A stretch of 64,000 nucleotides of DNA from Psychrobium sp. MM17-31. GTDB taxonomy: Bacteria; Pseudomonadota; Gammaproteobacteria; Enterobacterales; Psychrobiaceae. Both the position numbers and the translations under genes were made by a program. Position 1 is the stretch's first letter. Each line of letters opens with the position of its first letter. The DNA lies in assembly GCF_022347785.1 (NCBI RefSeq), contig NZ_JAKRGA010000003.1, positions 310,001 to 374,000 of the forward strand, written 5' to 3'. The notes beneath the pieces were generated by a model. It ran no database searches, was not told the DNA's origin, and saw only the letters and a list, made by a program, of their open reading frames with translations. Below are positions 56,766 to 64,000 of the stretch, in pieces.

Positions 56766-58001
56766 TTACCAACATCCCTTTATCTTCCTACTCATTTTCC
56801 TACTAAATTTGTTCATAACTCTATTTTCAAAGCCGAATTTAAAAGACATTCTTTGCAATCGCTCTAGTCTTCCATATTTTTTATTGCATGATGAATCGTT
56901 ATGATTTCTTAGCATTGCTAACGCTTTTACTATATGAGGACACTTACTAACAAATAGACTCTGATAGAATCTATCTAACTCTTTTATTTGGTGGTAGGTA
57001 GTGATTAATGGGTAATTGTAATAGATACCAGACTTAAGTTTTGTCCGTTCAACATCACCAATAATATATTGATTTCCAGTTAAAAATTTTATTCTCGACT
57101 CTAATAAATCAAATGTTCGTGTCCGATTGTATGAACGAAATGCTTTATGCAACCTCGTCTTGATCTTATTAATCTTTTTCTCACTAATTTCGACAGATAC
57201 ATCCCGAGGGAGACTTTCAGACGTGACAGATTTAAAGCTAATCTTATACCCCAAATAGTCAATTGGTTTAGGGGGATTAGCACTAATATTTGGGTCGTAC
57301 AAATATGTTTTTTCATTAAATTCAAGATTCAAATCTAAATCTGATAGTAACTTTGATAGTGATTCAACTAGCTCAGTAGGATTACAGGTACAAAATATTA
57401 TCATGTCATCTACATACCGGGCATAGTAATAGACTCCTTTCAATTTTCTAGCTTTAGAATCAAAATTCCTCAATCCTATTTCCGATAACGTAGCGCTAAG
57501 AGAAATACCTCTAGGTAATCCAGTTAAGTTTCGTATACTTGACTCTTCATCGAATGATTTTAGTATAATTCTACTTTGATGTGATAAAAGGTACTCTTCT
57601 TGAATAAGTTTTACGATCTTTTTACGATCAATTTCTTCATAAAAGTTCTTAATATCTAATCTAACAACTGAAATAGGCTGCGAATCCTTTAAGAGAGAAA
57701 TAGCCTGCTTTACAATGGCATGGCGATCAGATGTTTTTACTTTAAACAATCTCTTAATATTATCGTTTAATTTTTTCAAAACTAATTCATCTTCTGCACT
57801 CGCACAATCAAATCCGTGTTTTTTCCCTACCTTTTTGGAAATGAAATTATCGAATTTATAGCTTGAATCTGTAAGTTTATCGTTAATAGTGGCATAGACG
57901 CGATTGTACATCCTGTCACTTTCATCGCCTCGATGAAATTTTTGAAAAGTTCTACCTTTAATAAGCTTTAGATTTTTAATGCTGATAGATTGGTTTAGCA
58001 T
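56766..58001 (-). CDS. Reverse transcriptase, DRT type 3 first RT (UG3/Drt3a-like)
   Basis: 411-residue RT. Motif A is VVRLDIKNFYEEI (Asp at 116), motif B GLPRGISLSATLSEI (161-175), motif C YYYARYVDDMIIF (YVDD at 196-199), and thumb-side segment IDYLGYKISF follows. A C-terminal 150 residues of basic helical sequence could bind RNA. A strong AAGGAGAG site lies 8 bases before the ATG. It sits 23 bp after the membrane-protein gene and abuts the 664-aa RT, so the three are one operon. Its AT content is clearly higher than that of core genes, suggesting acquisition. A lone intron maturase is unlikely because no maturase domain or intron structure is seen. Confidence 0.82.
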   Translation of the reverse strand: MLNQSISIKNLKLIKGRTFQKFHRGDESDRMYNRVYATINDKLTDSSYKFDNFISKKVGKKHGFDCASAEDELVLKKLNDNIKRLFKVKTSDRHAIVKQAISLLKDSQPISVVRLDIKNFYEEIDRKKIVKLIQEEYLLSHQSRIILKSFDEESSIRNLTGLPRGISLSATLSEIGLRNFDSKARKLKGVYYYARYVDDMIIFCTCNPTELVESLSKLLSDLDLNLEFNEKTYLYDPNISANPPKPIDYLGYKISFKSVTSESLPRDVSVEISEKKINKIKTRLHKAFRSYNRTRTFDLLESRIKFLTGNQYIIGDVERTKLKSGIYYNYPLITTYHQIKELDRFYQSLFVSKCPHIVKALAMLRNHNDSSCNKKYGRLERLQRMSFKFGFENRVMNKFSRKMSRKIKGCW

Positions 58002-58024
58002 ATTAACTCTCCTTGTTTCTGCAG

Positions 58025-58672
58025 TTAGTTATCCGTAATTTGATTTTTTCCTTTAAATATTGTGTCTTCTTTATATGCTAAAAAATGAAAATATACTTCG
58101 TATTCCATATGGCCTTGAAATGTCTGCGCCCTCTTAATGAATCCCAAACCTAAAACAAGAAAAAATACTGAAATTATCCCAGTATCCAATCTCATATCTG
58201 TAAGAAAAATAATGGCTGGAAATAAACCTCCAACTAAAACTCCTATACTCCTATAAAATCCAAATCTCGCCAAAAAGACAGATATATTAGAGTTAATAAA
58301 ATTTTTCTCTATCGTTGCCTTGCAGAATCGATATTTTTGCCTGTCTCCCAAATTATCAGGCAAATGCTTTTCAACTAATGGCATTAAATCTTTTAGATTT
58401 CTCGCTTTTCTTCTTTTGAACCATTTACAATGGCGTTCTAACAACTTTAAGGCCATATTACTAATTGGTTCAAAAAGCATCCCCATCAAAAGAGCAATTA
58501 GCGGAAAGAAAACAACTCCAACAAGCCCTAGCGCAACAATATTTTTTATCGCACTCTTTATTTCTAGAAAATCAAATGCAAAAGCATAAATAAGTGCAGA
58601 AAGAAATATAGTAAATCCAATCAGCATATACGTAAAAACATCCCAAAACCCAAGTTTTATGTTATCAATCAA
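58025..58672 (-). CDS. Four-helix membrane protein at the head of the RT operon, function unknown
   Basis: 215 residues with helices at about 12-32, 42-66, 130-150 and 158-175, a charged cytoplasmic-type loop between helices 2 and 3 (LLERHCKWFKRRKARNLKDL), and a polar C terminus. Not recognised. The start is TTG at 58672, with TAAGG 9-13 bases upstream; no in-frame ATG lies near. It is 23 bp upstream of the first RT on the same strand. Its place in a defence-type operon suggests a membrane-acting effector or regulator, but this is inference. Helix pairs recall 2TM effector families (such as SLATT) without a clear match. Confidence 0.65.
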   Translation of the reverse strand: MIDNIKLGFWDVFTYMLIGFTIFLSALIYAFAFDFLEIKSAIKNIVALGLVGVVFFPLIALLMGMLFEPISNMALKLLERHCKWFKRRKARNLKDLMPLVEKHLPDNLGDRQKYRFCKATIEKNFINSNISVFLARFGFYRSIGVLVGGLFPAIIFLTDMRLDTGIISVFFLVLGLGFIKRAQTFQGHMEYEVYFHFLAYKEDTIFKGKNQITDN

Positions 58673-58797
58673 CCTTCTAGCCTTATTAAATTTTAAACTT
58701 TACACCTCAGATACTCTACCACGTTAGCATTATTCAAAGTACAAAAATTAATGCTTTAAACCAAAACTTTAAGACGTGTCTTCGTCTACGGTTGGAA

Positions 58798-59241
58798 TTA
58801 TGGTGAAACATGAATAACCGCCAGCATATCCTCGTCATCTTCATCCATACCCACTTCGGAAAAGCCAAAGCTGGCGTAAAAATCTTTAGCGACAGGGTTG
58901 TTTGGGTTGTAGCAGATTTCAATTTCACGAATAGCTGTATCGGTCTTTATTTCTGCTAGCGCCAATTCGAGAGCGAAACGACCGATGCCCTGTTTTTGGA
59001 ATTTTTCATCAACCATAAAACGCCAGATGGAAATTTTGCTTGGTGTTTCTTTTACCCACATAAAAAATCCAACGACATTGCCTGCTTGATAAATCGCGCG
59101 AGTAACATAACCTTCGTTAAACTGGGCTTCGACTAACGACCACATATTACAAGCAACAAAGTCTTGCTGAGATTCTGCAACATCGAGATCGCACACGGCT
59201 TCATAGTTAGCTTTGATGATTGGCTTTAGAGAAATGTCCAT
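58798..59241 (-). CDS. GNAT family N-acetyltransferase
   Basis: 147-residue acetyltransferase. Acetyl-CoA loop in EKFQKQGIGRFALELALAEI (QxxGIG) and the C-terminal motif NPVAKDFYASFGFSEVG. Likely acetylates a small molecule or protein; the substrate is unknown. The ATG at 59241 lacks a good ribosome site. It lies between the RT operon and the AGCS symporter and has core-like base composition. Confidence 0.85.
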   Translation of the reverse strand: MDISLKPIIKANYEAVCDLDVAESQQDFVACNMWSLVEAQFNEGYVTRAIYQAGNVVGFFMWVKETPSKISIWRFMVDEKFQKQGIGRFALELALAEIKTDTAIREIEICYNPNNPVAKDFYASFGFSEVGMDEDDEDMLAVIHVSP

Positions 59242-59518
59242 ATAGATAAATATTGATTTATAAAAGCAGTACCATAAAAGATAATATTTGATAAAACAAT
59301 GTATTAGTGAACAATATCTTGTTAACTAACCTTTCTATTTAAACTTGTCACGATTGATTAGCGATTTCACGCGGTGGTAAACAGCAACAAAGAGTGCGTT
59401 CAAATCACAAACAACCTGCCCAATTAACCACCAACAAAGCCTTTCAGCCACTTATTAGACCAATTTCCAACCGCTAGTTGTGGTAGATTAGCGCCAATTT
59501 TTTTGTTGGTAGGTAATT

Positions 59519-60934
59519 ATGTTAGAAACTGCTGTTGGTTTTATTAACACATTATTGTGGGAAACGGTGCTTATTTATGGCCTCGTAGGTGCCGGGATCT
59601 ATTTTTCATTTAGACTCGGTTTAATTCAAATAACCCATTTCACTCATGCGTTTGGCTTGCTTAAGATTAGTCGTCAAGGCGGCGCAGATGGTCTGTCGTC
59701 ATTTCAGGTATTTTGTACCAGCATGGCGGCACGCGTTGGTGCGGGCAATATGGCGGGTGTTGCCGTAGCCATTAGTACAGGCGGCCCCGGTGCTATATTC
59801 TGGATGTGGCTAATTGCCTTTTTAGGTATGGCGACTTCGATGGTTGAGTCGACACTAGCGCAAGTTTACAAAGTAAAAGATCAAGAAGGTCAATTCCGTG
59901 GCGGCCCGGCCTATTACATGACAAAAGGTCTTGGTCAGCGTTGGATGGGTATTCTGTTTTCGTTATCGTTAATTGTTGCGTTCGGTTTAGTATTTAACGC
60001 CGTACAAGCGAACACCATCAGCGGCGCTGTCGCAGATGTATTCTCATTCGATCCCCTTTACATCGGCATCATCATTTCGATTGCTAGCGCATTCGTGATT
60101 ATCGGTGGCCTTAAAAAAGTAGCCAAAGTATCTGAAATCATTGTGCCTGTGATGGCAGTGCTTTATCTACTAATTGCTTTTATCGTAGTCGTGTTAAACA
60201 TCGAAAAACTACCACAAGTATTTATGCTGATTATTAACAGCGCCTTTGGCTGGCAAGAAGCGGCAAGCGGCGGTGTGGCTTATGCGGTAGCACAAGCGAT
60301 GAAAGCTGGTATCGCCCGTGGGTTGTTCTCAAACGAAGCAGGTATGGGTAGCGCAGCGAACGTCGCAGCCAGTGCAACACCAAATCCAAATCACCCTGCC
60401 TCACAAGGTTTCATTCAAATGATTGGCGTATTCTTCGATACACTCATCATTTGTACCGCAACCGCAGCAATCATCTTGCTAGCAGGCGAAGTATCAAGTA
60501 GTGGCGACGGCATTGTGTTAACCATTAACGCACTAGAATCACACGTTGGCAGCTGGGGCGGCTTCTTTGTTGCTGGCTCTATCTTGCTATTTTGTTTCAC
60601 CTCAATCATCGCCAACTACAGCTACGCCGAAACGAATATCCTGTTTTTATCGAACAACAACACGCTCTATCTAACCCCATTTAGAATCGCCGTTGTTGGT
60701 ATGATTATGTTTGGCGCAGTCTCAAAAATCGACATCGTATGGGCACTGGCCGACGCCTCAATGGGATTAATGGCGCTAATCAACCTTATCGCACTAATAC
60801 TGTTATCTGGTTTAGCCGTAGCGGTGATTAAAGATTATCAGGTGCAACATAAATCAGGTAAAACACCAAAATTCGCCGCTAAAGATTTCCCACAACTTAA
60901 GGGGAAAGTAGAAAAAGGTATTTGGGACGAATAA
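59519..60934 (+). CDS. Sodium:alanine/glycine symporter (AGCS family)
   Basis: 471-residue transporter with about 11 helices. AGCS signatures are SSFQVFCTSMAARVGAGNMAGVAVAISTGGPGAIFWMW (about residues 60-97), GGPAYYMTKGLG and GIARGLFSNEAGMGSAANVAASA (about 263-285). It imports alanine or glycine with Na+. A ribosome site (TAGGTAAT) is close to the ATG. Base composition is like core genes. No glycine riboswitch was recognised in the 277 bp upstream. Confidence 0.93.
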   Translation: MLETAVGFINTLLWETVLIYGLVGAGIYFSFRLGLIQITHFTHAFGLLKISRQGGADGLSSFQVFCTSMAARVGAGNMAGVAVAISTGGPGAIFWMWLIAFLGMATSMVESTLAQVYKVKDQEGQFRGGPAYYMTKGLGQRWMGILFSLSLIVAFGLVFNAVQANTISGAVADVFSFDPLYIGIIISIASAFVIIGGLKKVAKVSEIIVPVMAVLYLLIAFIVVVLNIEKLPQVFMLIINSAFGWQEAASGGVAYAVAQAMKAGIARGLFSNEAGMGSAANVAASATPNPNHPASQGFIQMIGVFFDTLIICTATAAIILLAGEVSSSGDGIVLTINALESHVGSWGGFFVAGSILLFCFTSIIANYSYAETNILFLSNNNTLYLTPFRIAVVGMIMFGAVSKIDIVWALADASMGLMALINLIALILLSGLAVAVIKDYQVQHKSGKTPKFAAKDFPQLKGKVEKGIWDE

Positions 60935-61351
60935 CTGCCCTTTCGCTGAGTAATAAAGCAATAAAGATTAAAGCCTCGTTGGTGAAAACTTGCGGGGCTT
61001 TTTAGATCTAACACTGAGAAACTCAGTCTAAATACCAATCAGAACGAGTGGCACATCAACCATTTTATTTGCAACGCATCAACGTGTATGCTCTCTCCAT
61101 TCAACTCTTCTTTAATTATTTGATTTAAAAAAGTTATAGATTTTTATCGTGCGTCATACATTGCATGAGCATGCAGTGTATGACGCCATGAACGGTTTGC
61201 CCAACGAAAAGTCATGTAAAAATGTATCAAGTAGTTTTAACAATTGATTTATCAGTAGCTTACTGTTAGTTTTTTCTGCACAAATTTAAAATAAAGCGTT
61301 GTTTATATTGTACATACACGATAAACACACTGTTATATTTACCGGAGAATT
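60935..61351. other. Intergenic region with weak terminator and long palindrome
   Basis: 417 bp, AT-rich. Near the left end is an imperfect hairpin with T-run (about 60969-61003; AAAGCCTCG / CGGGGCTTT), a likely terminator of the symporter gene. At 61151-61186 lies a 17-bp stem with a 2-nt loop (GCGTCATACATTGCATG and its complement, one G-U pair) not followed by T. No ORF is supported. The ribosome site CCGGAGA before the PIN-domain gene is at the right end. Confidence 0.5.
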
Positions 61352-62134
61352 ATGCGCGTAACATTCGATTCTAATGTATGGGAAAAAGTCGTTTCAAATG
61401 AATATATTGAAAGTAAAGATCTCTCTTTAATAAGACAATCAATTGAACAACGGGTCATAGAGCCATATATATGTGAAGTAGCACTGTCTTTAGAGTCAAT
61501 AATGAAAAAAGAGCGTTTAAATCATGCTTCAAATCGCCAACTAAAAATTGAAGTTGTATCAAGTGAATGGAGAGATAATAAATACAAAGGTGTGATTGGA
61601 ATAGGCCCTGATAATGATACACATCCGGGAATCCCCTTAATTTTAAAACATAAGCTTGAGTTAGCGAAAGATCTAGGCTTCAAAGTACTACCAATGACGA
61701 ATATAGGAACCGCTAGAGCTAAAGACATAAATGAGAGCTTAAAAATAGGCTTTTCATCCACGGATGACTTTTGGGTTTATGCAGAAAAACTTGCGGAATG
61801 CGGTGATTTTATTTCATCTCTAGAGTGTGGGTTCTCAGGTTATGAAAATTTACTTAAAAAATATAAAATTAAAACATCACCTCACCTTATGTTAAATAAG
61901 TTAGCCACGAAAACAGAGAAGAAAAAATTCGCACAAGCTGTTGCTGAATGGTCAGATGGTGATTCATTAGCTGCTCATTATGCGTATGACAACGATATTT
62001 TTTGTACAAATGATTTTGGTAAAGGTGCAGGAAAAGCATCTGTTTTTTATCCTGAAAATTTAAATGTTTTGTCAAAAAAATATAATATGAGAGTTGTTAG
62101 TGTGGGTGAACTTGCAAGTATAATAAGCACTTAG
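61352..62134 (+). CDS. PIN-domain protein (putative RNase)
   Basis: 260 residues. PIN-like acidic residues are visible: FDSNVWEK (Asp6), SDGDSLAAHYAYDNDIFCTND (Asp202/Asp204 and the terminal Asp221), the pattern DxxxxxxA...FxTND seen in PIN nucleases, plus a central helical region with Glu48. No antitoxin gene is adjacent, so it is probably not an ordinary VapC. The sequence is AT-rich compared with core genes. A CGGAGA ribosome site precedes the ATG. It stands just before an attC-like sequence and the DUF6602 gene, in a small accessory patch. Confidence 0.6.
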   Translation: MRVTFDSNVWEKVVSNEYIESKDLSLIRQSIEQRVIEPYICEVALSLESIMKKERLNHASNRQLKIEVVSSEWRDNKYKGVIGIGPDNDTHPGIPLILKHKLELAKDLGFKVLPMTNIGTARAKDINESLKIGFSSTDDFWVYAEKLAECGDFISSLECGFSGYENLLKKYKIKTSPHLMLNKLATKTEKKKFAQAVAEWSDGDSLAAHYAYDNDIFCTNDFGKGAGKASVFYPENLNVLSKKYNMRVVSVGELASIIST

Positions 62135-62219
62135 AACTGAATAAAAAAAACAGTCGGTTAGGTTACGCTTCGCTGCACATTTTAGCCAACCATTTTTGTC
62201 CGATTAATTGGGCGTTATG
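62135..62219 (+). other. Degenerate attC-like recombination site between the PIN and DUF6602 genes
   Basis: The 3' end TTAATTGGGCGTTATGT (62203-62219) is typical of the R' side of integron attC sites. Upstream, GGTTAGGTTA and TAGCCAACC can pair with a one-base bulge around an AT/GC loop. The left (R'') end is poorly conserved, so it is a worn or truncated attC. Recombination boundary would be after the G of GTTATGT at 62213. Confidence 0.5.
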
Positions 62220-62235
62220 TTTCTAAGGAGTAACA

Positions 62236-62982
62236 TTGATAGATCAATCATTTCAATTTATCGCAGAAGAAGTTCAGCTTAAGTTTAATAAGATCTCTGC
62301 TTACACTAATCATGGGCCAAGTATTGGTGCATATAGAGAAGCAATTATTGAAGAGCTCATAGAGAACTTTATATCTGATCGCTTCTCTATAAAGACTGGT
62401 TTTATCTACGATCCGAATTCTGAATTTTCATCTAAGCAAATGGATATTCTAATCATTGATGAAAACTTTCCTGCGGCATACTTTTTAAAAACGTCAAACT
62501 TTGTGGTTGCAAGCAAGGAAGCTGTTGTATGTGCAATAGAAATAAAATCAAATCTCACAAAGGCTAACTTAAAAGACATCTGTGAAAAATGTACATCGGT
62601 TAAAAAAATATCTAAAGACATTGATTTTATTGGGTTTTGTTTCAAATCTTCAATTGGGAATGAAAGCTTGCCTAATGCCTATAGTGAACTCATGTTCTCA
62701 GAAACGCACTATTCTGATCTCATCACAGTTTTAGGGAGAGGCTCTATTCTAAAGCTAGGTCAAGGTACCTTTTATGAAAAGGATGAAGATGAAGCTGTAC
62801 ATCACAGGCTCACGTGGAGCCCCACACCTGATTTCTATACATCTGAATTAAAAATATTTTTGTCCTATATTATGAAATCATGCTTCTCTAGAGATGAAAA
62901 AACTGAACATCCATTGGAAAGGTACAAACCGAGTCTTGGTTTGATTCACAATAAAAAGTTTGTATTCGGAACCGAAACATAA
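62236..62982 (+). CDS. DUF6602 family, nuclease-like protein in a gene cassette
   Basis: 248 residues. The N-terminal HGPSIGAYREAIIEELIENFISDRFSIKTGFIYD and the core SKQMDILIID ... EAVVCAIEIKSNLT form a PD-(D/E)xK-like pattern (Asp70, Glu102-x-Lys104). This matches DUF6602, a family often seen near defence genes; the biochemical function is unknown. The start is TTG with AAGGAG 7-12 bases upstream, close behind the R' end of the upstream attC, as usual for cassette genes. A second attC-like site overlaps the stop. Confidence 0.7.
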   Translation: MIDQSFQFIAEEVQLKFNKISAYTNHGPSIGAYREAIIEELIENFISDRFSIKTGFIYDPNSEFSSKQMDILIIDENFPAAYFLKTSNFVVASKEAVVCAIEIKSNLTKANLKDICEKCTSVKKISKDIDFIGFCFKSSIGNESLPNAYSELMFSETHYSDLITVLGRGSILKLGQGTFYEKDEDEAVHHRLTWSPTPDFYTSELKIFLSYIMKSCFSRDEKTEHPLERYKPSLGLIHNKKFVFGTET

Positions 62983-63052
62983 CAAGGCACTCAATAGAAC
63001 AAAAAACAGTTGGTTTCTGTTCTATTGAGTGCTTCTTAGCGAGGCGTTAATC
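62977..63052 (+). other. attC-like site of the DUF6602 cassette
   Basis: Starts ACATAAC (62977-62983), the exact complement of GTTATGT at the front of the same cassette (62213-62219), as expected for the R''/R' halves of one attC. A 15-bp inverted repeat follows (GCACTCAATAGAACA 62987-63001 and 63018-63032), and the site ends GAGGCGTTAATC. The right side has about 12 extra bases between the stem and GCGTTA, so it is not a perfect attC. No T-run, which argues against a terminator. Confidence 0.55.
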
Positions 63053-63105
63053 CCAAACAACCACTTCAAAACACCCAAAGTAAATTTCACAAACCCCAGA
63101 AAAGC

Positions 63106-63140
63106 AAAAAGCCGCCTAATTATAAAATTAGGCGGCTTTT
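63106..63140. terminator. Intrinsic terminator downstream of tRNA-Ser
   Basis: Arms AAAAGCCGCCTAAT and ATTAGGCGGCTTTT around a short AT loop, A-run on the left and T-run on the right. It follows the tRNA-Ser gene on the minus strand. Confidence 0.8.
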
Positions 63141-63147
63141 CTAAATA

Positions 63148-63238
63148 TGGCGGAGAGATAGGGATTTGAACCCTAGAGGGGCTATTAACCCCTGCCGGTT
63201 TTCAAGACCGGTGCATTCGACCACTCTGCCATCTCTCC
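63148..63238 (-). tRNA. tRNA-Ser(UGA)
   Basis: 91 nt on the minus strand from GGAGAGATGGCAGAGTGG to CTATCTCTCCGCCA. The acceptor stem GGAGAGA pairs with TCTCTCC, with encoded CCA at the end. The anticodon loop CTTGAAA gives anticodon TGA. The long variable arm (CAGGGGTTAATAGCCCCT) is the serine class II feature; the T-loop GTTCAAATC is standard. A terminator lies 8 bp downstream. It flanks the cassette-bearing accessory patch. Confidence 0.97.
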
Positions 63239-63349
63239 AGCGGGGGTGTATAATATAGAAACCATTTTTCATTGCAAGCGAAATTCGTTAATAATTAAAA
63301 AATATAAACTATTTGATTATTTTACGGTCAACTACGTACAAAGTGGCTA

Positions 63350-63364
63350 TGTCATATTATGACA
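63350..63364. promoter_or_regulatory. Palindrome near the Bax-inhibitor-1 promoter
   Basis: TGTCATATTATGACA is a perfect 7-1-7 palindrome. ATGACA at its right end could be a -35 box, with TATAGT (63380-63385) 15 bp further as -10. Operator function is a guess. Confidence 0.25.
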
Positions 63365-63429
63365 TTTAAAAAGTTATGCTATAGTCATCCCAACTTTCAA
63401 ATTACAATTTGTAAAACACGGAGTCTTAT

Positions 63430-64000
63430 ATGGAACATCGTACTACTTATAGCGCGTCTCAAGAGTCAGCGCTGCAAACCAACAAGGTATTACGCAATAC
63501 CTACTCTCTTCTAGCTATGACGCTAGCTTTCAGTGCTGTTACTGCGTTCATCAGCACATTCTTAAACATGGGCACTATCGGTTACTTCGGTTTCTTTATT
63601 GCTGGCATGGTTAGCTTATTCATCGTTCATAAGAAAGCAGACAGCGCGCAAGGTCTGCTTTGGACATTCATCTTCACTGGCTGTATGGGTATGGCATTAG
63701 GACCAATCCTTAACACTTACCTAGCGATGAGCAACGGCGGTGAAACGATTATGCAGGCTCTTGGCGGCACAGCATTAATCTTCTTCGGTTTATCTGCTTA
63801 CGCGTTAACAACTAAGAAAGACTTCTCATTCATGGGCGGCTTCTTAACTGTTGGTTTAATCGTTGTTCTTGTTGCTTCAATCGCTAACATCTTCTTTGCA
63901 GTACCAGCGGTTTACTTAGCACTACGCGCAGCTATCGTATTATTAATGTCTGGTTTCATCCTGTTCGATACTTCACGCATCGTTAACGGCGGCGAAACTA
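63430..64000 (+). CDS. Bax inhibitor-1/YccA family membrane protein, N-terminal part (cut by window edge)
   Basis: 190 residues are visible of an expected 220 or so. After a short soluble start (MEHRTTYSASQESALQTNKVLRNTY) come six hydrophobic helices, ending in ALRAAIVLLMSGFILFDTSRIVNGGET, whose FDTSRIV is the conserved BI-1 signature of this part of the protein. Members act as membrane Ca2+/H+ leak or protease-regulating proteins (YccA interacts with FtsH in E. coli). The ATG at 63430 has GGAG 9 bases before. The C terminus lies outside the window. Confidence 0.93.
   Translation, partial: MEHRTTYSASQESALQTNKVLRNTYSLLAMTLAFSAVTAFISTFLNMGTIGYFGFFIAGMVSLFIVHKKADSAQGLLWTFIFTGCMGMALGPILNTYLAMSNGGETIMQALGGTALIFFGLSAYALTTKKDFSFMGGFLTVGLIVVLVASIANIFFAVPAVYLALRAAIVLLMSGFILFDTSRIVNGGET

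Noticed and set aside
62987-63032. 15-bp inverted repeat after the DUF6602 gene as an intrinsic terminator
   Set aside because: A 16-nt loop and no T-run; the R''/R' complement with the cassette front fits an attC site better.
1-64000. CRISPR arrays, complete insertion sequences and prophage genes
   Set aside because: No regularly spaced direct repeats outside the fimV coding repeats, and no transposase, phage structural or integrase gene was recognised.

Overview
The window looks like chromosomal DNA of a marine gammaproteobacterium of the order Alteromonadales, most like Colwelliaceae (Colwellia or Thalassotalea). This rests on familiar gene orders and protein features: cysZ divergent from smc; fadI-fadJ divergent from a moxR/bat operon; pdxB-usg-fimV-truA-accD-folC-dedD-cvpA-purF; a large acidic FimV with DDIDALL repeats; moderate GC and many intergenic hairpins. 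No database search was possible, so the family-level placement is an inference.

Layout. 1-3.3 kb: 5' part of smc (minus strand, cut by the window edge), cysZ, and a small DUF4156 lipoprotein. 3.3-6.8 kb: fadIJ beta-oxidation operon with a FadR-like box upstream. 7.0-15.4 kb: moxR, DUF58, DUF4381, batA, batB-TPR, batD, then an ECF sigma factor and its DUF3379 partner. 15.4-15.7 kb: a 263-bp non-coding element with 17-bp terminal inverted repeats. 15.7-17.2 kb: putP. 17.4-33.2 kb: a long minus-strand housekeeping block (purF, cvpA, dedD, folC, accD, truA, fimV, usg-like, pdxB, a few small genes, fabB). 33.2-38.0 kb: mnmC, trmN6-like methyltransferase, argA and a LETM1-like small protein. A diverged 163-bp tandem duplication covers the mnmC/trmN6 junction. 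38.0-39.8 kb: ThrE-type exporter and a cold-shock protein. 40.0-50.0 kb: sugar catabolism, with Leloir genes (galM, Na+/sugar symporter, galE, galT, galK) beside an SDR dehydrogenase, a lactonase-like amidohydrolase, an enolase-superfamily acid-sugar dehydratase and a class II aldolase. 50.3-54.3 kb: a DJ-1/PfpI protein and a redox pair (polyferredoxin membrane protein plus FAD oxidoreductase).

Accessory part. From 54.3 kb to 63.1 kb the DNA becomes AT-rich in two patches. The first patch (54.3-58.7 kb) is a minus-strand operon of a four-helix membrane protein, a 411-aa reverse transcriptase and a 664-aa reverse transcriptase. The tandem RT pair resembles the DRT type 3 (UG3+UG8) anti-phage arrangement. 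It is followed on the same strand by a hairpin-rich gene-free stretch that could encode the cognate ncRNA. The second patch (61.0-63.1 kb) holds a PIN-domain protein and a DUF6602 nuclease-like protein. The DUF6602 gene appears to sit in an integron-type gene cassette, because attC-like sequence lies on both sides of it. A GNAT acetyltransferase and an AGCS alanine/glycine symporter lie between the two patches. tRNA-Ser(UGA) and the start of a Bax-inhibitor-1 family gene close the window.

The best candidate for an undescribed system is the membrane protein-RT-RT-ncRNA operon. The RT pair itself resembles a known class. The added membrane gene and the proposed ncRNA, with a CACAC tract beside a hairpin, are the parts worth testing.
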